Part shown: one piece after another, positions 24,363 through 35,507 of the stretch
Position numbering within the stretch: position 1 is the first letter of the stretch
Layout of the letters: the number at the start of each line of letters is the position of its first letter
Assembly (NCBI RefSeq): GCF_002117005.1
Contig: NZ_CP021023.1
Location: forward strand, 2,652,995-2,716,994
Length of the DNA stretch: 64,000 nucleotides
DNA from: Sedimentisphaera salicampi
Lineage (GTDB): Bacteria > Planctomycetota > Phycisphaerae > Sedimentisphaerales > Sedimentisphaeraceae
Direction of reading: 5' to 3'
Position numbers and translations under genes: made by a program
The notes under the pieces: model-generated
What the model saw: the letters and a program-made list of their open reading frames with translations, nothing else
Database searches by the model: none
What the model was told of the DNA's origin: nothing

Positions 24363-26612
24363 ATGGCATCTGGCAGCGAATACGTATGGGCTTTAGATGT
24401 GGGCAGTCGAGCCTTGAGAGCACTGCATCTCAGGTTAGACGGCGAAACCGTTGAAGTTCTTGAATCAGAACTCATCGAACACAGGCATCTGCTCAGCGCT
24501 CCTGAAGTGGGCGAAGAGCAAAAGGAGCAGTACGCAGCAGAAACTATAAAGAAATTCGCCTCCAAGCACGATCTGCGTGGCGAAGAGGTGGCAATATCAG
24601 TGCCTGGGCAGACAAGCTTTGCAAGGTTCGTAAAGCTTCCGCCTGTAGATAAAAAGCAGCTTACAAAGCTTGTGCGGCACGAGGCTGCTCAGCAGATTCC
24701 CTTCGACATCCATGAGGTTGAGTGGGATTATGAGCTTATGAGCGAGGAGGATTCTCCGGATACCTCCATTGGAATTTTTGCAATCAAGAATGAGCTTGTT
24801 GAGTCTATTCTTTCTCATTACACTGAGGCCGGAATTCGTGTTAATTATGTTCAGATGGCTCCTATGGCTATCTACAACTATGCCGCCTATGAATTCCCCG
24901 ATGTGCTCAAGAATCCCGGCAAGGCAATAGTTCTGCTTGATATCGGAACAGACAATACAAACCTCGTAGTATGTTCCGGAAATTCGGTATGGCAAAGGTG
25001 CATACCAATGGGCGGCAACGATTTTACAGAAGCCGTATCAGACGCTTTCAAGATTGATTTCGAGAAGGCAGAAAAGCTCAAAAGGAATTCACAGTCGAGC
25101 AAGTATGCAAAACAGATATTCCAGGCGATGCGGCGAACCTACACAGAGCTCTCAGAAGAGATACAAAGGTCTCTGGGATATTATTCTGATGCCCATAAAG
25201 TGGATTTTGTGCGTGTTATAGGCCTCGGCGGGGGCTTTAAGCTTCAGGGGCTTGCAAAGTATCTCCAGCAGAGCCTCGGGATTAAGATGTTTATGCCTAC
25301 CGAATTCAAGAAGGTAAGGCTCAGCTCAGGGGTTTCAGCAGCAAGCTTCCATCAGAATATATTAGATAACAGCGTGGCTTACGGCATCGGTCTTCAGGCC
25401 TTGGGCAAGGCCCCGATAAATGCAAATCTTCTGCCAACCAACGTAGCCAGAACTATGGCCTGGAAGCAGAAATCTGTTTATATGTACGCAGCGGCTTTCA
25501 TATTCCTCATAGCCTGTATAGCAGCATTCGGAAAGAGCATGGCAGACAAAATTGCCTACAGCGCAAATCAGGACACAAGAAGAGAGGTTAGAGCTGTAAT
25601 AGACAGGGCTCAGGATGCCATTAGCAAACTCGAACAGCAGAAGCAGAAGGACGAAAAGCTTGAAGAGAAGATCAGCAAGTATATGGATTACTTCGACAAC
25701 AGGGATATTATACCCTCTGTTGTGCAGGGGATAGGCTTTTGTATGCCGAATGCCGAGAACAACCCCGAACAGTCCGAACTCTATGAGGCCTTCCAGAACG
25801 GTAATATTGAAAAAGTTAAACAGACTCCCCGCTCTGAAAGAAAGCAGATCTTCGTATCAAGTCTCGTTATTGATTATACAGACAGCATTAAAACCACCGC
25901 CTTTTCTGAAACAAGAAAGCAGACCGATAGAGGCGGGACAGACAGAACTGCAAGCCCGTTCGGCGGAGGCGGAGGCTTCGATCCGTTTGGCGGAGGCGGA
26001 GGCGGTTTTGATCCGTTCGGCGGAGGCGGAGGAACCATGGGCGGTATGCAGACCGGCGCAGAGGGCGAGCAAAGAACCGACGAAGAGGAAACAGAAGAAG
26101 ACGGCCCCGGATTTGTGGTTGTGGTTGAAGGGTATTCGCCTTACAGCGAGATAGGCAAGATTATGGACCCTGTCGGCGTGGGCGATAACAAGGATAAATG
26201 GGGATTTGTTACACGTCTTGAGAATTTCAAGGAAGTTTTCGAAAGGTACGACATAGAGCTGTACCAGAAAGAATCCTCGAATCACTTTGAATATGAAACA
26301 GGCCCGGTTTCCCCCGAAAGCAGTGAGATGCCTGTAGGAATCGGGATTGAAAAAACTGTTGAAAGATTAGACCCTGAAGAAAGCAAGGCAAAGGCCGGCC
26401 AAGAGATACTTGAAGAAGAAACAGTTCTCATTGACCCGGTTACAGGGGAAGAGATGAGCAAGGTGGTAAAGACAGACCAGAGCGGTGTTATCCAATTCGA
26501 TGACTACGGCGAGAAAGAGTATGTTATAAGAGACCACTGGTTCAAACTCAAGTTCAAGTTCCTTTGGAAGGATGCCCCCGAAGCCGACTCTGAAACAGAG
26601 GTTTCTGAATAA
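24363..26612 (+). CDS. PilM-PilN fusion-like pilus assembly protein with Gly-rich segment
   Basis: A 749-residue protein. Residues 1 to about 345 are a PilM-type actin-like ATPase (YVWALDVGSRALRALHLRLD, VPGQTSFARFVKLPPVDKKQ, AIVLLDIGTDNTNLVVCSG, VIGLGGGFKLQGLAKYLQ). At about 351 the sequence INANLLPTNVARTMAWKQKS matches the INLLP start of PilN, followed by a membrane segment (about 369-390) and a coiled coil (about 400-445), so the two partners seem fused. Residues about 532-561 are Gly-rich with two FDPFGGGGG motifs. The C-terminal 150 residues are acidic and unassigned. PilM normally has about 350 residues. It heads an operon of three genes ending in a terminator. Confidence 0.85.
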   Translation: MASGSEYVWALDVGSRALRALHLRLDGETVEVLESELIEHRHLLSAPEVGEEQKEQYAAETIKKFASKHDLRGEEVAISVPGQTSFARFVKLPPVDKKQLTKLVRHEAAQQIPFDIHEVEWDYELMSEEDSPDTSIGIFAIKNELVESILSHYTEAGIRVNYVQMAPMAIYNYAAYEFPDVLKNPGKAIVLLDIGTDNTNLVVCSGNSVWQRCIPMGGNDFTEAVSDAFKIDFEKAEKLKRNSQSSKYAKQIFQAMRRTYTELSEEIQRSLGYYSDAHKVDFVRVIGLGGGFKLQGLAKYLQQSLGIKMFMPTEFKKVRLSSGVSAASFHQNILDNSVAYGIGLQALGKAPINANLLPTNVARTMAWKQKSVYMYAAAFIFLIACIAAFGKSMADKIAYSANQDTRREVRAVIDRAQDAISKLEQQKQKDEKLEEKISKYMDYFDNRDIIPSVVQGIGFCMPNAENNPEQSELYEAFQNGNIEKVKQTPRSERKQIFVSSLVIDYTDSIKTTAFSETRKQTDRGGTDRTASPFGGGGGFDPFGGGGGGFDPFGGGGGTMGGMQTGAEGEQRTDEEETEEDGPGFVVVVEGYSPYSEIGKIMDPVGVGDNKDKWGFVTRLENFKEVFERYDIELYQKESSNHFEYETGPVSPESSEMPVGIGIEKTVERLDPEESKAKAGQEILEEETVLIDPVTGEEMSKVVKTDQSGVIQFDDYGEKEYVIRDHWFKLKFKFLWKDAPEADSETEVSE

Positions 26613-26635
26613 TAGATGCTTAGCTGGAGAATTTA

Positions 26636-27823
26636 ATGAATTTCCTAAAAAGATACTTAACCATAATCATCCCGTCTGCTATCGCTTTGGCAGGCCTTGT
26701 TGTCCTCGTGCTTACATGGCTTTCGAATTCAGCTTTGAAAGAAAAAATGCAGGACAGCGTTTCAATGGGTTCGCAGGTTCGCCGACTGTCCTCTCAAACG
26801 CCTTCTGCTGAGCAGTACAAGGTGGAGGCTTCTTATCAGAAGATGCATGAAGAAGATGCGGCAACAATTGAAAATATGTTCCTTCAGACCACTATGAAAG
26901 AGCTCATAAGCTATCAGATATTTCCCAAGCCGGACGATACTTCAAGGCAGCTTTTCACTGACTACTCCAAGCAGTACAGAGCAGCGGTTGAGAAGATGGT
27001 GGAAGATGCAGGCGGCGTTGATGCGCCCAGCGAGCAGGAGATAAAAAATGTTAAGGCTGCCCGCGAGAGAAGATCCAGAACCGAAGAGGGCGAGGATCCG
27101 ATTGTTGAAGCCCTTTGCAGGAACAAGGCTGCTTCAAATCCGGTTTATATGAATCCCCGAAATTTCCCGTGGTACGATTTTTGGCATAAGTACGAGTTTG
27201 TATCTGAGAATATTGCCGTTCAGGACTGCTGGAATTCGCAGGTTGCTTTATGGGTGTATAAGGACGTAGTGAAGTCTGTTAAAACGGCAAATGCTGATGC
27301 CCAGAGCGTGTTTGCCTCTCCTGTTAAAAGGCTGCTTGCCGTGAGATTCCAGAAAAGAGCGGACAATGTTGATTACGTTTCAAGGGGGACAGGAAAATCC
27401 AAGATTATAGACGAGCCCTACTACGTTACTGAAAATAACAAGCCAATTCTTGTTGCCAGCTCCGTTACAAACAGGGTGGGCGATAACGAAACTCTGGATG
27501 TAATACATTTCAGCGTTTCTGTGGTAATAGAAAAGAGCAAGATACCTGAATTTGTAGAAGAGCTCTGCTCGGAAAAGATGCACAAGTTTTACGGCTGGGA
27601 CGGGAATCAGCAAGAAAAAACCTATCAGGGCAATCAGATTACAATACTCGACTGGAGCTCTATGCCGATCATTCGAGATGACAGGGCACACGAATATTAC
27701 AGGTACGGTGATAAATCTGTAGTACAGTGGACAGCTTCATGCGAGTATATATTTGCCCGAAAAGCATACGAAGAAATTATCCCTGAAAGCATTAAAACAA
27801 AAATGCAGGGCGAAGAAGATTAA
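26636..27823 (+). CDS. Pilus-operon membrane protein, PilN/PilO-like position
   Basis: A 395-residue protein with one N-terminal membrane segment (IIIPSAIALAGLVVLVLTWL, about residues 9-30), then a helical/coiled region (about 35-150) and a mixed C-terminal part. The layout (short cytosolic start, one span, coiled coil, periplasmic domain) is that of PilN/PilO alignment-complex proteins, and it follows the PilM-PilN-like gene by 23 bases. Sequence motifs alone do not prove the family, so I leave the symbol empty. It ends 36 bases before the next gene of the operon. Confidence 0.7.
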   Translation: MNFLKRYLTIIIPSAIALAGLVVLVLTWLSNSALKEKMQDSVSMGSQVRRLSSQTPSAEQYKVEASYQKMHEEDAATIENMFLQTTMKELISYQIFPKPDDTSRQLFTDYSKQYRAAVEKMVEDAGGVDAPSEQEIKNVKAARERRSRTEEGEDPIVEALCRNKAASNPVYMNPRNFPWYDFWHKYEFVSENIAVQDCWNSQVALWVYKDVVKSVKTANADAQSVFASPVKRLLAVRFQKRADNVDYVSRGTGKSKIIDEPYYVTENNKPILVASSVTNRVGDNETLDVIHFSVSVVIEKSKIPEFVEELCSEKMHKFYGWDGNQQEKTYQGNQITILDWSSMPIIRDDRAHEYYRYGDKSVVQWTASCEYIFARKAYEEIIPESIKTKMQGEED

Positions 27824-27859
27824 AAGAAATAACCCTCTTAGAATTAACGGGAAGAGATA

Positions 27860-29779
27860 ATGAGTAGATCTAAAGAAAGTCCTATAGAACGTATTGTGCA
27901 TTGGATAGTGCTGGGTGTTTCAGCGCTGTTTTCTCTGGCGGTGCTGCTCTATTTTGTAATTATGGGGCCTAACACCTTAAAGTATGGTTCTCAGGAGGTT
28001 TCACCTGCAAACGTTGACAGAGAAATACTTCAGGATACCCAGACTATTGAGAATAAACTTGAATCCTCGCCGCAGCCGAAGACGCAGTATTCAGCAAAGC
28101 TGGATGATTTCAAATCTATGATGGACAGCAGCCTCGGCGGACTCGACCTCCAGCCGATTGGAGTGCCTGCAACAGATCTTGATGCGATTCAGGGAGACAG
28201 GGAGTATGCACTGCCTGATATACCTCGCCTTGCAAATCTCGAAGCTCAAAAGGTGCGTACAGTCGGTTTTATGCCTCTCAGCAAGCTTGAGCCGGCCAAT
28301 GATTATTCTCAGGCTGAAGTAGAGCCGAGGGATATTGATGTTGTAACTCTGCAGGCAGAGTTTGATATTTCAGAGCTTTTGGCGAGCTTCAAAAGAACTT
28401 TCGCAGGCCGCGGAATCAAAGCCGAATGGCGAGACCAGACCCTTGCAAGCCCTGTTTTTGCCGGAATCGAAATGCAGAGGCAGGTTCTCACTGCCACAGG
28501 CTGGAGCGACTGGCAGACAGTTGAAAGGCCTAAGGTGGACAAGTATTCAGAGCTTATTCAGCAGGCCTATGATGTGCAGAAGGCTAATCAGCTCAATGTT
28601 CTTATGCCCCAGTTCAAAACCTCGGATGTTTGGAGAAATGCCCTGCAGCCGCAGATGTATGATATTGCAGTAGTTGATGAGAAATGGTATCCCCCGTCGC
28701 TTTATGATGAGTATGAAAAGCTGATGGAAATGCAGAGGCGTGAAGAGCTCAGAGAACTCAGAGAATCACGCAGGCAGGAAAGCGAAGAGAGAGATACCAG
28801 AAGAAGAAGGCCGCAGAGAGACACTCAAGACATCGGCGGGGGCGGCTTTGATCCATTTGGCGGAGGCGGCGGCGGAGGTGCCGGCTTCAATCCCGGTATG
28901 AACCAGCCGGATACAAACCGCGACAGAAGGACGCGCAGAAGAGATGAAAGACAGGAAGAAGAAACTCCCCAGAGACCGCAGGTGGATTTGGAAGAAGAAT
29001 ATCAGAAGCTTTTGATTGAAGAGGGGCAAGAGCTTGAAGAACTTTCCGGCGTTATAAATGTATGGTCGCACGATGATACAGTTTCGCCCGGGCAAACCTA
29101 TCGCTACAGAATGAGATGCGGCGTGTTTAATCCTGTTGCAGGAAAAGACTGGCTGAAAGAGGATTACAGCGAATATAATGATGATGTGGTTCTATGGAGC
29201 GAATTCACAGAGCCCACTAAATCCTTCGAAATACTGAAAACGCAGTATATATTCCCTTCAGACGGGAAAACCAACGGTGTTCTCTGCAAAGTTGCAAAGC
29301 TCGAGCTTGGCCAGTGGCATCTGCACGATTTCTTTGTTAAGCCCGGCGAGAGCGTTGGAGGATTGGCAGAAGAAAAGCAGGACGACAGACGCCGCCGTCC
29401 AGACCAGAGACAAGATGAGGAGGAAGAAGAAACAGAGCCTGAAGAATTTGATTACTCCACAGGAGCTGTTTACGTTGACACCGTGGATACCAGCACTTGG
29501 TCGCTGCTTGGAAACTTCGTAGAAAAGCAGTACGAGAGTATGGTATATATTCAGGATCAGGAGGTTAATGTTGTTCCGATTAGAAACCGCAACTGGAGCT
29601 CCTCTATGACAAAGGCCTATAAGACAATAACCGCAGAAGCTGAGCGAGAGGTTACAGTGAAAGAATCACGCTCAGGCGGGTTTAATCGTGGCGGTCAGCA
29701 GGGCGGGCAAGGCCAGGGCGGCTTCGACCCGTTCGGCGGCGGAGGGTTCGACCCGTTCGGCGGCGGAGGCGGAAGATAG
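27860..29779 (+). CDS. Pilus-operon membrane protein with FDPFGGGGG repeats
   Basis: A 639-residue protein, last in the PilM-type operon. It has one N-terminal membrane segment (about 12-35, WIVLGVSALFSLAVLLYFVI) and a large extracytoplasmic part. A charged Arg/Glu-rich stretch (about 290-320) precedes a Gly-rich segment with FDPFGGGGGGGAGF (about 327-345). The C-terminal end (about 605-639) again has two FDPFGGGG units. The segment at about 405-425 (VSPGQTYRYRMRCGVFNP) looks like a beta-domain. By position it could replace PilP. The same FDPFGGGGG motif occurs in the first gene of the operon. No family is assigned with confidence. Confidence 0.75.
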   Translation: MSRSKESPIERIVHWIVLGVSALFSLAVLLYFVIMGPNTLKYGSQEVSPANVDREILQDTQTIENKLESSPQPKTQYSAKLDDFKSMMDSSLGGLDLQPIGVPATDLDAIQGDREYALPDIPRLANLEAQKVRTVGFMPLSKLEPANDYSQAEVEPRDIDVVTLQAEFDISELLASFKRTFAGRGIKAEWRDQTLASPVFAGIEMQRQVLTATGWSDWQTVERPKVDKYSELIQQAYDVQKANQLNVLMPQFKTSDVWRNALQPQMYDIAVVDEKWYPPSLYDEYEKLMEMQRREELRELRESRRQESEERDTRRRRPQRDTQDIGGGGFDPFGGGGGGGAGFNPGMNQPDTNRDRRTRRRDERQEEETPQRPQVDLEEEYQKLLIEEGQELEELSGVINVWSHDDTVSPGQTYRYRMRCGVFNPVAGKDWLKEDYSEYNDDVVLWSEFTEPTKSFEILKTQYIFPSDGKTNGVLCKVAKLELGQWHLHDFFVKPGESVGGLAEEKQDDRRRRPDQRQDEEEEETEPEEFDYSTGAVYVDTVDTSTWSLLGNFVEKQYESMVYIQDQEVNVVPIRNRNWSSSMTKAYKTITAEAEREVTVKESRSGGFNRGGQQGGQGQGGFDPFGGGGFDPFGGGGGR

Positions 29780-29810
29780 CGTCAAAACTTTATGTATGAC
29801 AATGTAAGAG

Positions 29811-29840
29811 GGCCTGTTCAAAGTGAGCAGGCCTTTTTTT
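29811..29840 (+). terminator. Rho-independent terminator of the PilM-type operon
   Basis: GGCCTGTTC (29811-29819) pairs with GAGCAGGCC (29825-29833, one G-U pair), followed by seven T. Confidence 0.85.
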
Positions 29841-30153
29841 ATAGGTTAGTAAGATTATTTTCAGGTTTCTCCTGAATTTGTATGCTTCAGAACTTTTAGA
29901 TTCGAGCCCTCGATTTGACGGATTAGATTTTTAGCTGCAAGCTCCTTAAAGGGCGATTCAGAGCTTTCGCTGTTCAGCAATGAACGAAAAATTCAAGTAC
30001 AGAAGCGCAAGCGTACAGCTCCTCCGCCAGTCCCGATATTGGGGCACTGCCACAGCTTTAGACACACTAATTGGGACGGTCTCCGGTCTCGATTGTTCAA
30101 AAGACAGGGGAGAGGCACAGCCGCAGTATCATTCATATTTTCTAACATAGCGC
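29841..30153. other. Gap between PilM-type operon and rRNA terminator
   Basis: About 310 bases between two convergent transcription units. I see no gene, tRNA or copy of the repeat families. A few short GC-rich inverted segments (around TCCCGATATTGGGG at 30033) are present without clear function. Confidence 0.5.
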
Positions 30154-30189
30154 ACAAAAAAAGCTCCTCAAGTTTCCCTGAGGAGCTTT
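30154..30189 (-). terminator. Terminator of the 23S-5S rRNA unit
   Basis: Read on the minus strand, AAAGCTCCTCA and TGAGGAGCTTT form an 11-bp perfect stem with an 8-base loop, followed by TTTTTTTGTG. It lies directly after the 5S gene. Confidence 0.92.
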
Positions 30190-30195
30190 CATAAA

Positions 30196-30299
30196 GCTGG
30201 CGATCACCTACTTTCGCTTAGACTATCATCGGCCTGAAGGGCTTAGCTTCTGAGTTCGGAATGGGATCAGGCGTTTCCCCTTCAGTATAGTCACCAGCA
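30196..30299 (-). rRNA. rrf: 5S ribosomal RNA
   Basis: On the minus strand the gene starts near TTGCTGGTGACTATACTGAA, contains CCCATTCCGAACTCAGAAG (the conserved loop B/C region) and ends TAGGTGATCGCCAGC, closing helix I with the 5' end. Length is about 104 nt. It lies about 90 bases after the 23S gene. End positions may be off by a few bases. Confidence 0.95.
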
Positions 30300-30389
30300 A
30301 GTTTATTTTAAGCTCGATTGAGCTTTATATTCAATAAAAAAGAGACAGCGGATTAACGTATACCAACGTTAAGTCAATCAATGATTGAT

Positions 30390-33198
<2,809 letters not shown>

Positions 33199-33330
33199 AC
33201 ATCAATCATTAACTGACTAATGTGTTCGCCTTTATTGAAAAAACTAACTTAGGTATATGTGTTAATCTACAGTGAAATTGTACCGCTTATTTGTATGGGT
33301 ACAATTAACCTTTTCGCTATCTCTATTAAA

Positions 33331-33343
33331 TTGTCAAAGAACA
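33331..33343 (-). promoter_or_regulatory. boxA-like antitermination site before 23S
   Basis: The minus-strand sequence TGTTCTTTGACAA lies between tRNA-Ala and 23S. It closely resembles the boxA-like element of many rRNA spacers, bound by NusB-NusE in the transcript. Confidence 0.65.
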
Positions 33344-33344
33344 T

Positions 33345-33417
33345 TGGAGCTGGACGGATTCGAACCGACGACCTTCTGGATGCAAACCAGATGCTCTCCC
33401 AGCTGAGCTACAGCCCC
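33345..33417 (-). tRNA. tRNA-Ala (TGC)
   Basis: A 73-nt cloverleaf on the minus strand: acceptor GGGGCTG with CAGCTCC, anticodon loop TTTGCAT giving TGC, T loop TTCGAAT, discriminator A. It is 11 bases after tRNA-Ile, the usual spacer order before 23S. Confidence 0.97.
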
Positions 33418-33428
33418 CTGATAAGTAG

Positions 33429-33502
33429 TGGGCCCGGAAGGACTCGAACCTTCGACCTCTCGCTTATCAGGCGAACGCTCTAGCCGGCTGAGCTACGAGC
33501 CC
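33429..33502 (-). tRNA. tRNA-Ile (GAT)
   Basis: A 74-nt cloverleaf on the minus strand: acceptor GGGCTCG with CGGGCCC, anticodon GAT within CTGATAAG, T loop TTCGAGT, discriminator A. It is the first gene of the rRNA unit here; no 16S gene precedes it. Confidence 0.97.
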
Positions 33503-33553
33503 ATATCTCTATGAGCCCAAGGGGTTAACCCAAAAGCTCGATTCAGTATCCGT

Positions 33554-33566
33554 TTATTAAAGAGCT
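33554..33566 (-). promoter_or_regulatory. boxA-like site in the rRNA leader
   Basis: The minus-strand sequence AGCTCTTTAATAA matches the rrn boxA core (GCTCTTTA) downstream of the promoter. A CTCGC/GCGAG hairpin (33576-33592) precedes it, like a boxB. Confidence 0.65.
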
Positions 33567-33598
33567 CCCGAAATCCTCGCAATACAGCGAGAAACGTT

Positions 33599-33626
33599 AA
33601 TATAGCTAAGCCGCGGGTAATGTCAA
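33599..33626 (-). promoter_or_regulatory. Promoter of the tRNA-Ile/tRNA-Ala/23S/5S unit
   Basis: On the minus strand: a perfect -35 TTGACA (33626-33621), a 16-base spacer and TATATT (33604-33599). An A/T-rich tract with runs of A lies upstream, like an UP element. This shows that the unit is transcribed without an upstream 16S gene. Confidence 0.82.
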
Positions 33627-33898
33627 GAAAGTTGTTTGTTTTTTATTTTCTCGGATTCCCGTAACCTGCCTCTATCAACGAGGGAACGGCGAATTATAGG
33701 AACACATATCTATGAGTCAATCACATTTTTTCAAAGTTTTGGTTTTTTTATGAAAAATCTGTTAAAAGCTGGTTAAAATACTTCTTAGAGGGGCGGCAAG
33801 CTGAAAAAACAATAATTTTTTAGAACAAAATCAATCGAGCAGCAGAACTTAATCGTAAGTTAATAATAAGTAAGACTTAAACCTGAAAGGGGAAAGAG

Positions 33899-35326
33899 AT
33901 GTTTTACAGGATATTGATAATTACAGTTGTTTGTCTTTCGGCGGCATTGATTGCAGGCTGCTCCAAACAGTATAAGCCTGATGCCGAAAATGACAGGTAT
34001 ATAATAGACGATTTCTCCGGAGGGCAGAATAACTGGCGGTTTTTTACTGATCAGGTTATGGGCGGCGTTTCTGAGGGCAAAATGAGCATGCCGGAAGAGG
34101 GGAGGCTCAGGATGCAGGGCAGTGTTTCACTGGAGAATAACGGAGGATTCATTTTAGTCCGTAAGAAACTCAAGACTGATAAAGGATACTGTGATGCCAG
34201 CGGGTATGATGGCGTATGGATATCTGCGAGCGGTAACGGGAAGGATTATTCAGTTCACATCAGAACTTCTGTAAACTGGTTTCCATGGGAGTTCTTTAAG
34301 CAGGATTTTGAGGCCGGCGAAAAAAGCGAAACGCATTACCTTCCTTTTGAGGATTTCGAAAAATACGGGACGTGGAGAGGCTTTGATCCTTCCAAAATTA
34401 AATATATTGCAGTTGCGGCGGCTTTCGAGAAAATGCAGGCTGATATTGTAGTTGAAGGAATAGGATTCTACAGGGAGCAAGATATGTATAATGAACTTAC
34501 AGAACAGGAGAAGAGGGTGATCTTGGAAAAGGGCACTGAAAAACCTTTCTCCGGCAAATACAACGACCACTATGAAAACGGGATATATACCTGCAGGCGC
34601 TGTGGGGCGGCTTTATATCGCTCTTCGAGCAAATTCAAAAGCGGCTGCGGCTGGCCAAGCTACGACGATTCTATCAAAGGAGCTGTGAAGGAGTCTCTTG
34701 ATGCAGACGGGATGCGAACCGAAATCACCTGCGCAAACTGCGGCGGCCATCTAGGGCACGTATTCAGGGGAGAAGGCTTCACAGAGAAGAATACCAGACA
34801 CTGCGTAAATTCTATCTCAATGGATTTTGTGCCGGAGAGCAGAATAGAAAGGGCTGTATTTGCTTCAGGCTGTTTCTGGGGCGTTCAGCACCATCTGCAC
34901 AAGATTGACGGCGTGCTTGCTACGAAAGTTGGCTATACAGGAGGCGAGACAGATAATCCTACATACAAGCAAGTCTGCTCTGGAGATACAGGCCACGCTG
35001 AGGCGGTTATGGTAGAGTTCGACAGGGACAAGACAGACTACGAGACTATCGCAAAAATCTACTTCGAAACGCACGACCCAACTCAGGTGGACAGGCAGGG
35101 GCCGGACATCGGAGAACAGTATCGCAGCGAGATATTCTATTTTTCACAGCAGCAGAAGCAGACCGCAGAGAAGCTCATAAAAAGACTCGAAGAAAAAGGG
35201 CTTGATGTGGCAACTGAGCTGAGCAAAGCGAATGAATTCTGGGATGCTGAAGATTATCATCAACACTACTACAAAAAGAACGGCAAAACTCCATACTGCC
35301 ACATTTATCAGAAAAAGTTCGATTAA
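33899..35326 (+). CDS. Lipoprotein fusion: CIA30-like domain, MsrB and MsrA
   Basis: A 475-residue exported protein in three parts. The signal peptide ends in the lipobox LIAGC (Cys at about 21). Residues about 35-190 match the CIA30 (complex I intermediate-associated protein 30) beta-sandwich family: YIIDDFSGGQNNWRFFTDQV, then MGGVSEGKM and SLENNGGF. Residues about 215-320 are MsrB, with zinc cysteines CRRCG and CANCG and the catalytic Cys in RHCVNS; it reduces Met-R-sulfoxide. Residues about 322-475 are MsrA, with the catalytic Cys in ASGCFWGVQ and GYTGGETDNPTYKQVC; it reduces the S form. The order B-A differs from the Neisseria protein. An envelope protein-repair role is expected; its electron donor is not seen nearby. 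Confidence 0.93.
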   Translation: MFYRILIITVVCLSAALIAGCSKQYKPDAENDRYIIDDFSGGQNNWRFFTDQVMGGVSEGKMSMPEEGRLRMQGSVSLENNGGFILVRKKLKTDKGYCDASGYDGVWISASGNGKDYSVHIRTSVNWFPWEFFKQDFEAGEKSETHYLPFEDFEKYGTWRGFDPSKIKYIAVAAAFEKMQADIVVEGIGFYREQDMYNELTEQEKRVILEKGTEKPFSGKYNDHYENGIYTCRRCGAALYRSSSKFKSGCGWPSYDDSIKGAVKESLDADGMRTEITCANCGGHLGHVFRGEGFTEKNTRHCVNSISMDFVPESRIERAVFASGCFWGVQHHLHKIDGVLATKVGYTGGETDNPTYKQVCSGDTGHAEAVMVEFDRDKTDYETIAKIYFETHDPTQVDRQGPDIGEQYRSEIFYFSQQQKQTAEKLIKRLEEKGLDVATELSKANEFWDAEDYHQHYYKKNGKTPYCHIYQKKFD

Positions 35327-35507
35327 ATCAGCCGAAAAGCTTTCTTTCTCTTGGGATTTCGCAGTCGCTTCGGACAGGTTTTGTATTGATAAAAGGGCTG
35401 TTTTTATTAACATACCTCTCTGCGCCGCAGTTAAAAAAGCGGGCTGAGGCGGCGTGTTTGCCCGAATGCTCTGAAAGACTAATTAAGGGTTACGCGAAAA
35501 GGTAGTA

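Larger units (their letters stand above)
33503..33898. other. Leader/promoter gap of the rRNA unit
   Basis: It holds the promoter, hairpin and boxA listed separately in its left part. The right part (33630-33898) is AT-rich and must also hold the divergent promoter of the Msr gene, for which I see no convincing boxes. No 16S rRNA sequence is present. Confidence 0.7.

Noticed and set aside
33503-33898. Possible 16S rRNA 3' end upstream of tRNA-Ile
   Set aside because: The anti-Shine-Dalgarno end and other 16S signatures are absent; a promoter is found instead.
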